Shown in pieces: positions 33,353 to 43,539 of a stretch of DNA of 64,000 bases. The notes beneath the pieces are model-generated. The model was not told where the DNA came from, ran no database searches, and was given only the letters and a program-made list of their open reading frames with translations. Origin of the DNA: Prorocentrum cordatum (taxonomy: Eukaryota; Sar; Dinophyceae; Prorocentrales; Prorocentraceae); NCBI GenBank assembly GCA_963575745.1, contig CAUYUJ010012113.1, positions 990,559 to 1,054,558 on the forward strand, in the 5' to 3' direction. Made by a program: the position numbers and the translations under genes. The first letter of the stretch is position 1, and the number at the start of each line of letters is the position of its first letter.

Positions 33353-34213
33353 TCTTCCACGCCCCCGACGTCGCCGCGCTCTCTCGCCATTTCCAGCGCG
33401 AGCCCTTCTCGAGGGAGGGGAACCTTCAACTCTTCTCTTCGTGCTTCTCCAGCGGGCCCCGCGGAGGGGCGCGCCATTTCCGGCGCTCGCCGTCGACGCA
33501 GAATCAATCGCCCGCGGTTGCTGCGACTGGCGCGCGCGGCCAGCAGACGCCGAGGGCGAACGTCGCTGACCTCGCGTCGCTCAATATTTTGTCGGCCGCC
33601 CGAGGCTCTCTAATTGGCCGGCGACGCCCGCCGTTCTTGCGCCTGTGGCGGCGCCGCCCGAAGCATGCCCGGCGCGCGCGCCGCGTGCCAGTCGACGAGT
33701 TATCCGGGAGGACGGCTGACCACCACGGCGCGCGCGCGACGCGCGGGGGGTTCGCTACAGCGCAGGCGGAGGAGTTTTAGAACATGCAGGTCATGCTGCC
33801 CCGCGAAATCTTGGATCGCTTGACGTTTATCGGCCGCGCAGATGTTTTGGCTGGCGCATCTGGGTTAGATCTTGTCTCGATGTGACCTCAACAACGCAAT
33901 TTCGTCTCTCGGCGACGCCGACCCGGTCCCCCGCGGCATCTGGCAGGACGGCGCGCCATGAAATTGCTGCCGCAGCCTGGCTGCTGACATTGCATTGATT
34001 CTACTGCTTGGCTTGGAGGAGCGATGCAAGAACGTCCTCGTGCCTACCGCGCGCTTGCTTGCTTAAGAATCAGCTGTCCCAAAAACAATCGGGGCTGCAC
34101 GCGCTTCTCGCAACTGCGACTCGGCTGTCGAGCAGGCGCGATGGAGCGCCAATCGGGAGCGGCGACAAATTGAAGGCCGAACAGCACGGCGAGAGAGGGC
34201 GACCACCTCCCAG
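33353..34213. other. GC-rich stretch, possible transposon remnant upstream of 34,214
   Basis: One frame from about 33,783 (MQVMLPREILDRLTFIGRAD) is protein-like but carries several stops before 34,213. It could belong to the fragment that follows. Confidence 0.35.
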
Positions 34214-34345
34214 GGGCTTGCTTGCCAGGTCGAGGGCGATTGGAATATGTCCAAGGAGGTGCTGAAACTGCCAGGGTGGCAGGGCGCGGAATGCTGTTTT
34301 CAGTGCAAGATCAAGTTGAACCAGGATGGAAACGCACGTGCCCGC
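34214..34345 (+). pseudogene. Fragment resembling dinoflagellate transposon ORF (GDW...W..CCF.C)
   Basis: One frame reads VEGDWNMSKEVLKLPGWQGA followed by ECCFQCKIKLN. From memory, dinoflagellate genomes carry many mobile-element proteins with a G-D-W/K-x-x-x-x-x-L-x-L-x-x-W-x-G then C-C-x-x-C pattern, and this fits it. Only about 40 codons survive before the C-run cluster at 34,350. I cannot name the element class, and the assignment is by pattern only. Confidence 0.35.
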
Positions 34346-34349
34346 TCCA

Positions 34350-35065
34350 ATTCTGCCCCCCCCCCTCCCCCCCCCCCCCATCCCCCCCCCCGCTTCGCCC
34401 CTGCGCCGCCTTGGGAGGGGGGGGGGGGGGGGCGCGTGGGATTTCGGCGCGTTAGAATTTTGGCTCGTGCTCCCCCCCCCCCCCCCATCCACTTCCTTCT
34501 CCCTGCGGTTCCGATCCGAGGCCCTCCAACGCGCATTTTGCAGCTGCCGCCCCCATCGCCAGAGGGGGCGCTCGCGCGAGTGGCGCAGGGGGGGGGGGGG
34601 GGGCGTTGAGCAGCGCGCGCGGGGCGAGCAGGGCGCGCCGAACAGTGGGGCGGGGAGGGCGAGCTGGAGGAGGGGCGGGGGGGGGGGCGGGGGGCGGTGG
34701 CGAACGGCAGCAGCAATGGCAACGGCACAACAATCACAAGAGGAATGCGAGTCGACTGGAGGAGCGGAGAAGCAGGATGAGCAGGAGAGAGGACGGGGGA
34801 GGGGGGGGGGCGGCGGGAAGGGCGAGCGGCGGGGCGATGCGCAGGGAGAAGGGGCGGGGGGGCGGGGGGCGAGGAAGGACGAGCAGGACACTGAGAAGGA
34901 TCGCGACAAGGTGGAGGCGGATGGGGGAGGGCGAGGAGGAAGAGGGCGCGGGAAAGGATGAGGGGAGGCGGGGGGGGGGGGGGGGAGGAAAAGGGGGCGA
35001 CGCACAACGGAATAGCAGATGGGCACGACGTGGAATAGGAGGGGGGGGGACGAGGAGGATAGGAG
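34350..35065. repeat. Cluster of C and G homopolymer runs
   Basis: Runs of 8-16 C or G recur, including a C-rich block at 34,359-34,391 facing a G-run near 34,413-34,430, then G-runs at 34,590-34,604, 34,677-34,690, 34,800-34,810 and 34,970-34,986. Several could form G-quadruplexes or C/G fold-backs. Confidence 0.85.
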
Positions 35066-35131
35066 GGAAGTTGGGGGGAGGCGCTTGCATGTAATTTCCC
35101 ATTTGCGAGAGACGCTGTGCTGGGGCATTAA

Positions 35132-35521
35132 ATGAGATTCGCTCCGCATGTCACTGCGTTGGCCGCGTCGGATGATAACGCGTTTCGCGTTGGGCCCAAA
35201 CTGCGTCCATTTCTAGAGCAGCGTTCATCTGGAGGACAACCGCCCAAAGACTGGAACTACAGAGATGATGGCTTTGGCGGGTCCGTCGCGACGCTTGGGA
35301 AGCGCAGGGTGGCCGCTCCGAACGCGCCTGAGTTTTACAGGGCGTGCATGGCGAAGTTTATGGGGCTGCCTGTCGTTCGATCTGAAAGCATGATATCCTG
35401 CGTGCGTCTAGAAAACACCCCCCCAACCTCGGGGAAGTATCTCGCGGCCGGCTTGTTCATTCGAGTACTGTCGGAGCAGATCCTGGCGCAGTTCGAAAAT
35501 AAGAGTGCTCCCGATATATAG
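35132..35521 (+). pseudogene. C-terminal remnant resembling a dinoflagellate transposon ORF
   Basis: The frame ends at a stop at 35,519-35,521 and includes KDWNYRDDGFGGSVATLGKR, then a hydrophobic tail ending near PVVRSES. From memory of dinoflagellate sequences, transposon-like ORFs commonly end with a motif of the form D-W-x-x-R-D-x-x-F-G-G-x-V-A followed by R-R and a short P-V-x-R tail. With the G-D-W fragment at 34,214 in the same orientation, this could be the two ends of one element whose middle has been replaced by homopolymer-rich DNA. It is a pattern match, not a search result. Confidence 0.4.
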
Positions 35522-35544
35522 ACGCATTGGATGCTCAAGGAAGG

Positions 35545-36425
35545 GCGAGACGACAAAGGAACACGGGGGGGCACGAAGGCGAGCGCGAGGGCAGATGCGC
35601 GGGCGGGAGCGCGGCCAGAAACGAGAATGCGAACGAGATCGGAAACGAGAGCGAAAACAAAGCCCGGAACGAAGGCGGAAACAATGGCGCGAACAATGGC
35701 GCGAACAACGGCGCGAACGACGGCGAGAACGAACGCAAAAACGAACGCAATAACGACAGCGGGGACGAGTGCGGGGACGGGGGCGGACGCGAGGACGAAC
35801 GCGAGGACGAACGCGAGAACGAAAGCGAAAACGAAGGCGAGAAAGAACGCGAGAACGAATTTGAGAATGAAAGCGGGGACGCAAGCGAGGAATAAAGCGA
35901 GGACGAATGCGAGAACGAAGACGAGAAAGAAGGCGGGAACCAAAGCGAGAGCGGAGGCGAGAACGAAGGCGAGAACAATGGGCGAACCGAAGGCGAGAAC
36001 GTCGCCGAGAACGCAGGCGAGAATGAAGGCGAGAACGAAAGCGAAAACGGAGTTGATAACTAAGTCGGGAACGAAAACGAAAACGAAGGTCATGACGTTG
36101 GCGACAACGAAAGCGAGAACGAGCGCGAGAACGAAGGCGATAACGAATCTGGGAACGAAGGCGGAACGAAAGCGAGAACGAAGGCGCGAACGAAAGCGAC
36201 AACGAAGGCGGGAACGGAGGTGATAACGAAGGCGAGAGCAAATGCGAGAACGATGGCGGGAGCGAAGGCGGGGACAAAGGCGAGAACGACTGCGGGAACG
36301 AAGGCGGGAACGCAGGCGAGAACGAGCACAGGAGCAAAAACGGAGACAAGGCCCGAAACGAATCTGGGAACGAAGGCGAAAACAGAGGCGAAAACAAAGG
36401 CGAAAACGAAGGCGACACACATTTT
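35545..36425 (+). repeat. 12-bp minisatellite GAGAACGAAGGC, array 2
   Basis: About 70 diverged units with very strong purine bias on the + strand. One frame reads TKARTKA repeats and the complementary strand reads FVLAFV repeats. The composition gives open frames in nearly all directions, so no protein is called. Confidence 0.92.
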
Positions 36426-38152
36426 GAATACAACCGCCGTCTACCCGCGAATCACTTGCAAGTCTCAAGTTTCAAATGCATAGATGGAGAGGAAGTCTCG
36501 TGCGAAAGACCTGGCCCGCCCTTCGACCCGCTTCAGGGTGAGCCGGGGAGGAGATCACTATTCAGTCATGAAGAGAAGGAATGGAGCGCAGTCCGTGTTA
36601 TCTTTGTCCTACTGTTTTTCCTCCCACCGATCCTCCTCATCGTGGTTTCTCCGGAGCATCTTGATCAATCCTTTCCACTTCTGCCATCCATCTCCTCCTC
36701 CTCTCTCCTCATCCTGCTCGGTACCTCATCATCCGCCCGATCGTCACCATCCCAGTTTGTGTGTTAAGGCTTTCCTGGCCCACCCGCCAGGCTGGGGTCG
36801 TTCGACTCAAGGAAAAGACCTCCAAACCCGCCTCGCATGTTCTACATATCCGTGGCAGCAGCCCCGAAGCGTGCCAGAGTTTTCTGGGCAGCCGCCTCGC
36901 ACCCTTGACGGATGCCGCGGCCGGCAGGCCCAAAGCGTGCCAATGCTAATTGGGCCTCCCGCCTCGGGGTTTGGGTGGGGATCGCTCGCAGGAGAATATG
37001 CTTTCCTAGCCTACCCAAGGGCATCATTCCCGTATCGTGCCCCTTCGGTGTCAAACCTCGGAGCCTTGTTCATCGTCGCAACGCCGTCTTTGATGTATAT
37101 TCGCTTTGGCTAGCGTCTGGTAGTCGATGAGGTGGTGCCGGCGCCGGCTATTTCGAGCGTTGGCCAACGTCGATGGAGCGTCGACCGCCGTCATTCGGCA
37201 TCGATTTGCGCCGATTCGCCAGGGCCAACAAGATGGTATGGGAGGCCCCCGTGGGTTGCCATCGAAATTGCCATCATCGCCCTCGCCCTCACCTCTTCCA
37301 GCGCGCCGCGGGGGCCAGGCCTGGCTCGCCAGGCCTGCTCCCTCCCCACAGCGCCGCTGCGGCTCCGTGTTTCGCGGCAGGCCTTGCTGTTGCCCCTTCC
37401 TCTCGGCGGTGCGGCCGTCCGGCTCCGCAGGCTGTGCTCATCCACAGAGGAGGGAGGGGTACAGTCGAGACCGGCTCCGTTCGAGAAGCCTCGATATGGG
37501 CGTCCAAGGGGCTCGCATCCTTGCCGCGCATCCTTGCTATCAGTCTCGAGTGTGCCGATGCCGCTACCCTGGTCTCGTTTTCGCTTTTCTGGGCCTCCAG
37601 GGAAGCTCTCGTCGCCACGGCTGGATTCGCCCCTTGACATTATGGTCAGAAGTCGCCCCTGCACAGGGGGGAAGTAGCGGTATGGACACCTGTTTTTGGT
37701 TGCCCCGCATCCGCCGCCACGATGCCCTCCTGCTTCGATCTCCCCCCCAAGGGGTCACCCGACGGACTGGGCCCGACGCATCCGCCGCCCTCGTAGGTCC
37801 GGGCTACTCACTCGGGACCCTGGTTTTCAACACGTTCCCGGGGGAGTCCGAGCCCACGGGGTCGCCGGGTGGGTCCGGTCCTGCTGGTCCGATGATGGTC
37901 GCTGTTCATGGTCCCCCTTCCCTGTGCTGCGCCTCCTGCTCACTGGTCCGCTCCTGCTTCTGAGCCCGCTCCTCCGCCTGACGTGGCTGCCGTCGCCGCT
38001 GCAGGGTCCTGCTCGGGCAACCTCGCGTTCGCCGCAGCTGGTTTGGCTCACCCACGATTGCGCCTGTCGACCACCGCGCAACTCCTCGGTGGCTCCATAC
38101 CGCTCACATACATCGACTCCTTTCGACGCTCGCCCACCAGTCTGCTGCCAGG
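36426..38152. other. Upstream region of the putative secreted-protein gene
   Basis: No supported exon. At 38,032-38,052 the sequence CCGCAGCTGGTTTGGCTCA has weak resemblance to the DinoSL, but about one such match is expected by chance in this window. Confidence 0.4.
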
Positions 38153-38534
38153 ATGCTCGCCCGCGCCCTCGCCGTGTGGGCCCTCATGGCCAGCGCCGTG
38201 CTCGCGTCCGCCGCAGCGTCCAGTGTTGCCCGTGACCCCGTCTGTGCGCCCGCGGGCAGGCAGGCTGACGAGGACGATGTCGTGGACCTGGACACCCAGG
38301 CGGTGCAGCTCTCCGCCGAGCTGCTCTCCAGCATGTCTTCGGAGATGCTCAGCGGCCTGAGTGCGGAGGCGGTGCAGGCGCGTATCAGCCTCTACCCAGA
38401 CCAGGTCGGTGCGGTGTCTGGGGTGTCCAACGTCAAGGCCGCGATGAGCGAGGAGGCAGTGCTGTCTGGGCTGGAGGAGGACTGGGACCGTGGCGACCTC
38501 GGCGTTCAATCTGATGCGCCTATGGCACCGGGGG
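38153..38534 (+). CDS. Putative secreted protein, first exon
   Basis: The ATG at 38,153 opens a frame with a classic signal peptide: one Arg, then a hydrophobic core (MLARALAVWALMASAVLASA) and small residues before a likely cleavage site. The mature part is acidic and helical, with repeated S/L/E patterns (LSAELLSSMSSEMLSGLSAE), and continues to GLEEDWDRGDLGVQSD. I end the exon at the GT of GGGGGTGAGG (38,535), because beyond it the frame enters a dispersed hairpin element and becomes Arg-rich and implausible before a stop at 38,740. The frame itself is open throughout. Codon use is GC3-rich, as expected for dinoflagellate genes. No downstream exon could be assigned. The family is not recognised. 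Confidence 0.5.
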
Positions 38535-38589
38535 GTGAGGATCGAGGAAGTGAGAACTGCATTGGCATGAACTGTCGACGCTCGGCGCA

Positions 38590-38725
38590 GGTTTCTTGGA
38601 CCTGCGCTGGAACTCGTTGGCGGCGCCGCTGGCGCCGCCCCTGGCGCGCTCCGCGCGCCAGGGATGGGGTTCGGCAAAGATCCGAGAAATTCGCGCGGAC
38701 CTCCGAAAGTTTGTGTTTATGTAGA
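38590..38725 (+). repeat. Two-hairpin dispersed element, copy 2
   Basis: Hairpin 1 is GGCGGCGCC / GGCGCCGCC with a three-base loop. Hairpin 2 is TGGCGCGC / GCGCGCCA with loop TCC. Then GATCCGAGAAATTCGCGCGG and CTCCGAAAGTTTGTG match the copy at 17,795-17,925. It lies just inside the proposed intron after 38,534. Confidence 0.75.
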
Positions 38726-40254
38726 CTGCTCTTCTTCTAAAGGACGTCGTGATTCGGGACAGAGCGGCGTCCGCGTGAGCGGGGAAGCCCTCGCACCAGG
38801 TGCTCGGCGATTGCTCCCACTGCAGCAAGCTGCGCCACTCCGCCGACCGCGGGGGGTTGGGCTTGGCAGGCACATTCTCTCTCCCGCCTTCGCACGTGGC
38901 TTTAGCTCCTTGTGGAGGGGGGGGCATGGCGAGATGTGCAGCTTTCCATTTCACCCGCCATCTCACCCGCTGCAAGCGGGGGGTTCGCGGATCGTTAGTT
39001 TGCGGCAGATCCATGCAGTTTACCACTATCTTTTTGGTGGCCAGACCGGAAGGGCTCGTTGGGGTTCCGACCGCGCTCTCGCCGCAGAGGCCGATGTCTG
39101 ACGACTCGATCCACGAAACAATAATTTGTTGAGGAGGTTGGTGATCGTTTTTTATGTATTGTTTTGCCGATCGGCGCGGGCCCTCGCACCCGCCCCCCTC
39201 CCCCCCCCACCCCATGGAGTAGATCTTGGCTGTTTGGGGCGCCTGTTTCGAGAGAGTGGAGCCCCCCTCATCGGACGCGCGGTTGCAAACAGTCGCACTG
39301 GGCAGAGGTCCGGAGCCACCCCCCCCGCCCTCCCCCCCATTCCGCCCAATATCGAAACGCCGAATCAGAGAACGCTCAGCTGTCGAATCCCAACTTGCCA
39401 GAAATGTCCTTCTTGCTGTTTCCCCTCTCCTCATGCAGGTTGGTTCCACTGCACCTGCTGCGTTGTTAGATGTTATCCATCCTCGTGCACTCTTTACTCC
39501 TGCCCTGCTACCTCTGGAGCGCTGTAAGAAAGAGCAGACGTTGTTAAGACGGGATTCGGAATTCCTTTGGTTTTTCATTTGTTTCTCCTCTGGGTCCTCG
39601 AGTTTGTCGACCCAACTGGGGCCAAACAACGGGCTTGGTGCTCTCTGCGGGACGTTTCGCGTAACCCCACCAGCCCATCCAGAAACGATGCCCAGGCGAG
39701 TTGCCCTGATCGCGGATTTGGAGGAGCATGCAGTGGAAGAAAGGGTTGGGAAGCCGTCATGCCCAAAGATTGGGAGGATTGAAAAGGCATCGGAGGAGGA
39801 GGAGGAGGGGGATGGGAGAGGGGAGGAGGGAGGAAGGAGGAGGGAGGAGGAGGAAGAGGCGGATCAGGAAGAGGAGGAGCAGGACCGCGAGCAGATAGGC
39901 CGTAGGCCTCTTGGATGCGTCTCGGAGTCTCTTCGGATGTGGCGTCTTGGAGGCTTCGTCGGTGTCCCAGAGCCCTTTGAAGCATCTTGGGTGCCTCGGG
40001 GAAGCTTACTGGGGATTTTCCTGGGAGCCTGTTGGGGACCTCTTGAGGGTCTCCTGGGGCCTCCTGGGCGACTCTTGGATCTCTCTTGGGTCATTCTTGG
40101 GAGCCTTGAGGGCCATATTGGAGGACTTCGACCAAAAAAGGAGGGGCTCCTGATTAGCCTCGCTCCCCCAGGAGGCCAAAACGGCGCAAAACCTGTGTAA
40201 GGTGAATTATGCTTGCCCTTCAGCCGATGCCTTCTCGAACGCTCCAATTGGTCG
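38726..40254. other. Intergenic or intronic stretch, no supported exon
   Basis: A GGA tract lies at about 39,796-39,860. At 39,950-40,120 a loose CTTGGGAGCC / CCTCTTGAGG motif recurs every 25-35 bases as a very degenerate minisatellite. Confidence 0.45.
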
Positions 40255-40330
40255 CGCCATGTGTGCCGCACGCTCCAGCCGTGCCATGTGCGCCACGTTC
40301 GGGGCACTAGGGGCGCCCTCGCACGTGGCA
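40255..40330. repeat. GTGCCA/CGCCAC short repeat, block 1
   Basis: Degenerate 9-bp units of the form GTGTGCCGC / GTGCCATGT / GCGCCACGT end at TTCGGGGCAC. The same arrangement recurs at 40,890-41,065. Confidence 0.7.
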
Positions 40331-40334
40331 GCAC

Positions 40335-40625
40335 ACAGAGAAACATGTCAGTTCCCCACTATCCTTGTTGACAGCCAGTGCGCAATCGCGGCGGGGTGGC
40401 CATCATTGTGTCCCTGGCAAAAACCGATGGACACTGATCGCGGGATTGCCGTCTATGCTACAGATGCAACCGAGCAGTGCGTTTTCTGTATTTTTTGACA
40501 TTGGTGGTGGCCCCGAGCGCAGCAGGCAGTCTGTTGGCACCCCCGCCGTCCCTCTCAAAACCATAATTACACAGTGCTCGCGGGGCCCACGAGCATGATC
40601 GAAGGTTTTGCCCCAAAGTGTGGTA
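40335..40625 (+). repeat. Composite repeat PQ, copy 1
   Basis: The P half (CATGTCAG..CCACTATCCTTGTTGA) is followed by the Q half with GCAGCAGGC, GGCACCCCCGCCGTCCCT, CACAGTGCTCGCGGG and TTTTGCCCCAAAGTGT. Halves P and Q are themselves distantly related. The order matches the copies at 41,070 and 44,490. Confidence 0.7.
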
Positions 40626-40889
40626 TTGCTCTTTCGCAGAGACGTTGTGGGGGGTGTTGGCATTGGTGCCCACATGCATTGGGGGTGGCTGCCGGTCGCT
40701 GGGGGGATGGGGGTGTTTGTCAATAGGGAGCAGTGTTCAAGACACCACTCTCAGACGCAAATTGTCTGGCTTTCCCACCCGCCGTCTCCAACACATCGTA
40801 GTACCCGAGTCTCAGCACGTTCAGCGATTGTTTTTGGATGGACAGCTACAAGGGACCAATACAGAACCCCAGTGCGCGTTGCTGGAGTG
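40626..40889. other. Spacer between repeat blocks
   Basis: No supported feature. Confidence 0.4.
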
Positions 40890-41065
40890 AGGTGCGCCAC
40901 GCGTGCCAGGCGCGCCGCGCGTGCCAGGCGATCCACGCGCACCAAGCGCACCAGGTGCCCCCGAGGCCCAATCGTGCCAGGCGCGCCTGGTGCTCCAGAT
41001 GTGCCACGTGCGCCACGTGTGCCACAAGCTCCAGCCGCGTCAGGTGCGCAACGTTCGGGGCACGC
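40890..41065. repeat. GTGCCA/CGCCAC short repeat, block 2
   Basis: About 18 degenerate 9-bp units such as GCGTGCCAG, GCGCACCAG and GTGCGCCAC end at AACGTTCGGGGCAC. It immediately precedes PQ copy 2, as block 1 precedes PQ copy 1, so block and PQ form one larger unit of about 500 bp present twice. Confidence 0.8.
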
Positions 41066-41069
41066 GCAC

Positions 41070-41405
41070 ATCCGGTAACATGTCGGACTACACCATCCTT
41101 GTTGAAAACACAGTAACGCTCGCGGCGCAGTGTCAATCATGATGTCTGGTGGGCCTTGGCACAGCAGGAATATGCCCCCCCCCCCCGCGGTCCGTGTCCA
41201 AAACTGATGCAACGTGATCGCGGGGGTCCGCGCATGGTTCAGATTTAGCCGCGGAGTGAGTGTGTATCATTTTTTGACATGCGTGGTTGCCCTGCGCACA
41301 GCAGGCCATCTGCTGGAACCCCCGCCGCCCCTGTCAAACAAGCTATACAGAGTGCCCGCGCCCAACCACGAGCATGACCCAAGATTTTGCCAACAAATTT
41401 GTTTT
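41070..41405 (+). repeat. Composite repeat PQ, copy 2
   Basis: It contains AACATGTCGGACTACACCAT, GGCCTTGGCACAGCAGG, CGTGATCGCGGGGGTCCGCG and then the Q half with GCGCACAGCAGGCCATCTGC and CCCGCCGCCCCTGTCAAA. Confidence 0.75.
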
Positions 41406-41560
41406 GCATTCTTTTGCTGGGAGGGATGGTGGGGTGTGTGCGCGTGGCATGGTACGAAACTTGTAATATGCCGGCACCCCCGCGGTCCCTGTCTATCAGT
41501 AGTGCAGAGTGGTCGCGGGGTGCCCGCGCATGGTCCAGATTTGAAGGCCAATTGTACTTG
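41406..41560 (+). repeat. Extra P half after PQ copy 2
   Basis: It carries AATATGCCGGCACCCCCGCG, GTCCCTGTC, GTGGTCGCGGGGTGCCCGCG and CATGGTCCAGATTTG, the same order as the P half at 41,130-41,250. Confidence 0.65.
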
Positions 41561-41633
41561 GTAGAGTTTCCCAAACATTGCTTGCACTTAGGGGTTCTTA
41601 TTTTTCTTCCCTTAGTAGCTGGGCCTGCGTGCC

Positions 41634-41825
41634 GGTCTGGCGACTCCATGCTCGCTGCCTCGTCGCCGCCCGTGGCGTGGGCCTGGCTGACGATCTGGCG
41701 GCTCCGTGTTCGCCGTCGCCGCCCCGTGGCCGCCTCGTCGCTGCCCGTCGTCTGGGCTTGCCTGGCGGTCTGGCGGCTCCGTGGTTCTCGTCGCCGCCTC
41801 GTCGCCGCCCCGTCGCCGCCTAGAT
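41634..41825 (+). repeat. Tandem repeat with ~60-75-bp unit, three copies
   Basis: CTGGCGACTCCATGCTCGCT, CTGGCGGCTCCGTGTTCGCC and CTGGCGGCTCCGTGGTTCTC begin the three units near 41,637, 41,695 and 41,770. Each is followed by a CGTCGCCGCC stretch. Confidence 0.75.
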
Positions 41826-41904
41826 TGTATAACGCGTAGATTGCACCGTGCACGTTGCACAAATACTGCACCGCACAGGTTCTCCTTTGTAATATCAATG
41901 ACAT

Positions 41905-42200
41905 TCGGATCTATCCCCCTGTGGGGTTGTAGATCCGACCTGGGATGGTGTAATTTACGTACGATTTTGCCGCATGGTTCATTCTAACTATGATTTCGCA
42001 CCATCCCAATCAAATCGAATTCCCCCCCCCGCAGCTTCGCCAAATAATACTACGCGCGCGCACTCGTTAATCAAATTCCTTTCACTTGCAGAAATGCCTA
42101 GCCAGCGTGTGACAGAATGCACGTGCGCGCAATTGCTTGCGCACATGACGGCATCATCGAAAAAAGGTGGAAAGATGTCGTAATGATTTGAAAGTCGAGT
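41905..42200 (+). repeat. Repeat R, partial copy 1
   Basis: It runs from TGTAATTTACGTACGATTTT through TTTCGCACCATCCCAATCAA, CGCGCGCACTCG, TTGCTTGCGCACATGACG to GAAAAAAGG. The same order occurs at about 43,165-43,385 and 44,005-44,240. Confidence 0.65.
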
Positions 42201-42639
42201 GCTCCGATAACAGAATGTCATGAGCAGTTTCAATAATTCCTCCCCCACTATCCCTGGGGGCTATGGCTCTATTGTAAGGGTTGGACTAATCAAATCCAGG
42301 GGCCAGATTATTTTTGGAATGGTGCCCCCCCCGCTACGCCTCTGGGCTCGCGCCGTGATAACGCTCGCCTGGAAGCGCCTTGGGCTGGAAGCGCCTTGGG
42401 CTGGCAGTGGGGGCCTTTCAGCGGTCTGGATCGCCAACGCCCCGCTCTGAATTGTCAGCCCTCGGGCGCCCCCTTGGCCCTCCAGACGGCCTGGGGACCA
42501 ACCCGACTTGTCGCCCCTCCGTGGGCCGAGTTCCCTCCCCTCTTCTGGGGGCGCCCGGGAAAGCGAAACTATTTTTTGAATCGCCCCCCCCACATTTTTG
42601 TTTTAAAGTATCGTATGCTCACCCACGCACGCCATAACA
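42201..42639. other. Spacer between R copies
   Basis: No supported gene. GGAAGCGCCTTGGGCT is duplicated in tandem at about 42,371-42,402. Confidence 0.45.
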
Positions 42640-43530
42640 ACCAATGGTTTTCCTCACATCGCCATCGTCTTCGGTATCGTCATGACCAGCATACCATCGT
42701 CGTGTCTGCCGTTGCCGACGTCGCCATGATATTGCGCCCGCCCGAGTAACCGACTCGCACTGAATCGCCAGCGCGCCAGCGCGGCCTGCGAGACTCGCTC
42801 GGAAGTCCCTGGCGGTCAGCGCCACCGCGGCCGCGTCGGTCGCGCCAGACCAGCTGGCCGCCCTGGGCCCAAGCCTGCGCGCGCCAGCGCGGCCGCATCG
42901 ATGCGCCAGCCAGCGCCGAGCACTCTTCGCAATCGCCGCCACGTGAGTTTTGCACACCAAGTTGCGGATGTGTGGGTGGCACGATTGCGCGGTCAGTGCA
43001 GTTGTTGGCAGTGTCATGTTCGGCAGGGCGAATTGCGCCACGTAGGCTGCGCCACATTGCACAATTTGGATTGCCCAGCGATGGCCCATTATCCGTTTAC
43101 CACAAAAGCTTCTTGATCCACCACCACCCTCGCCACCACCCTCGTTACTCGTTTCCCATTGGGATGTGCAATTTGCACGCAATTCTGCCCCATGGTTCGT
43201 TTTCAATATGGGTTCATACCATCGCCAGCCATGCCGGCCCGACCGCCGGCCAATCTTCGTCAAATGACACTATAGTCGCGCCCGTGTATCATACATTACA
43301 CCATGGCGATATCAAAACCGGGAGCCCCGAGCACATGCAACACAAACGCGCATGGCTTCCCGACGCGATGGAAAAAAAGGCCGCGCAATCGTTTCGCGAA
43401 TTCGTCCGGACGCCATTGTCTTTCCAACATGTTCATCACACGCGACCGAGCGGGCTTTCTGCGCGCGCATGTCGGAATCATTGGAATGCCCTTGCGCGCG
43501 TCGGGGGGGGGGTGGCGAGGGGGGGCGCGG
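42640..43530 (+). repeat. Repeat R, full copy 2
   Basis: It shares with copy 3 the order CAATCGCCGCC, GTTTTGCA, GCAGGGCGAATTGCGCCA, TTGCGCAA/ATTGCACAA, GGATTGCCCA, then the block described for copy 1. Unit length is about 0.8 kb. Confidence 0.7.
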
Positions 43531-43539
43531 TCCCGATGA

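Noticed and set aside
35335-36468. Hydrophobic FVLAFV-repeat membrane protein on the minus strand
   Set aside because: It is the complement of the 12-bp GAGAACGAAGGC minisatellite, and the purine strand bias gives this composition automatically.
38032-38052. DinoSL relic upstream of the secreted-protein exon
   Set aside because: Only about 15 of 21 positions match, a score expected about once by chance in a window of this size, and no repeat of the block supports it.
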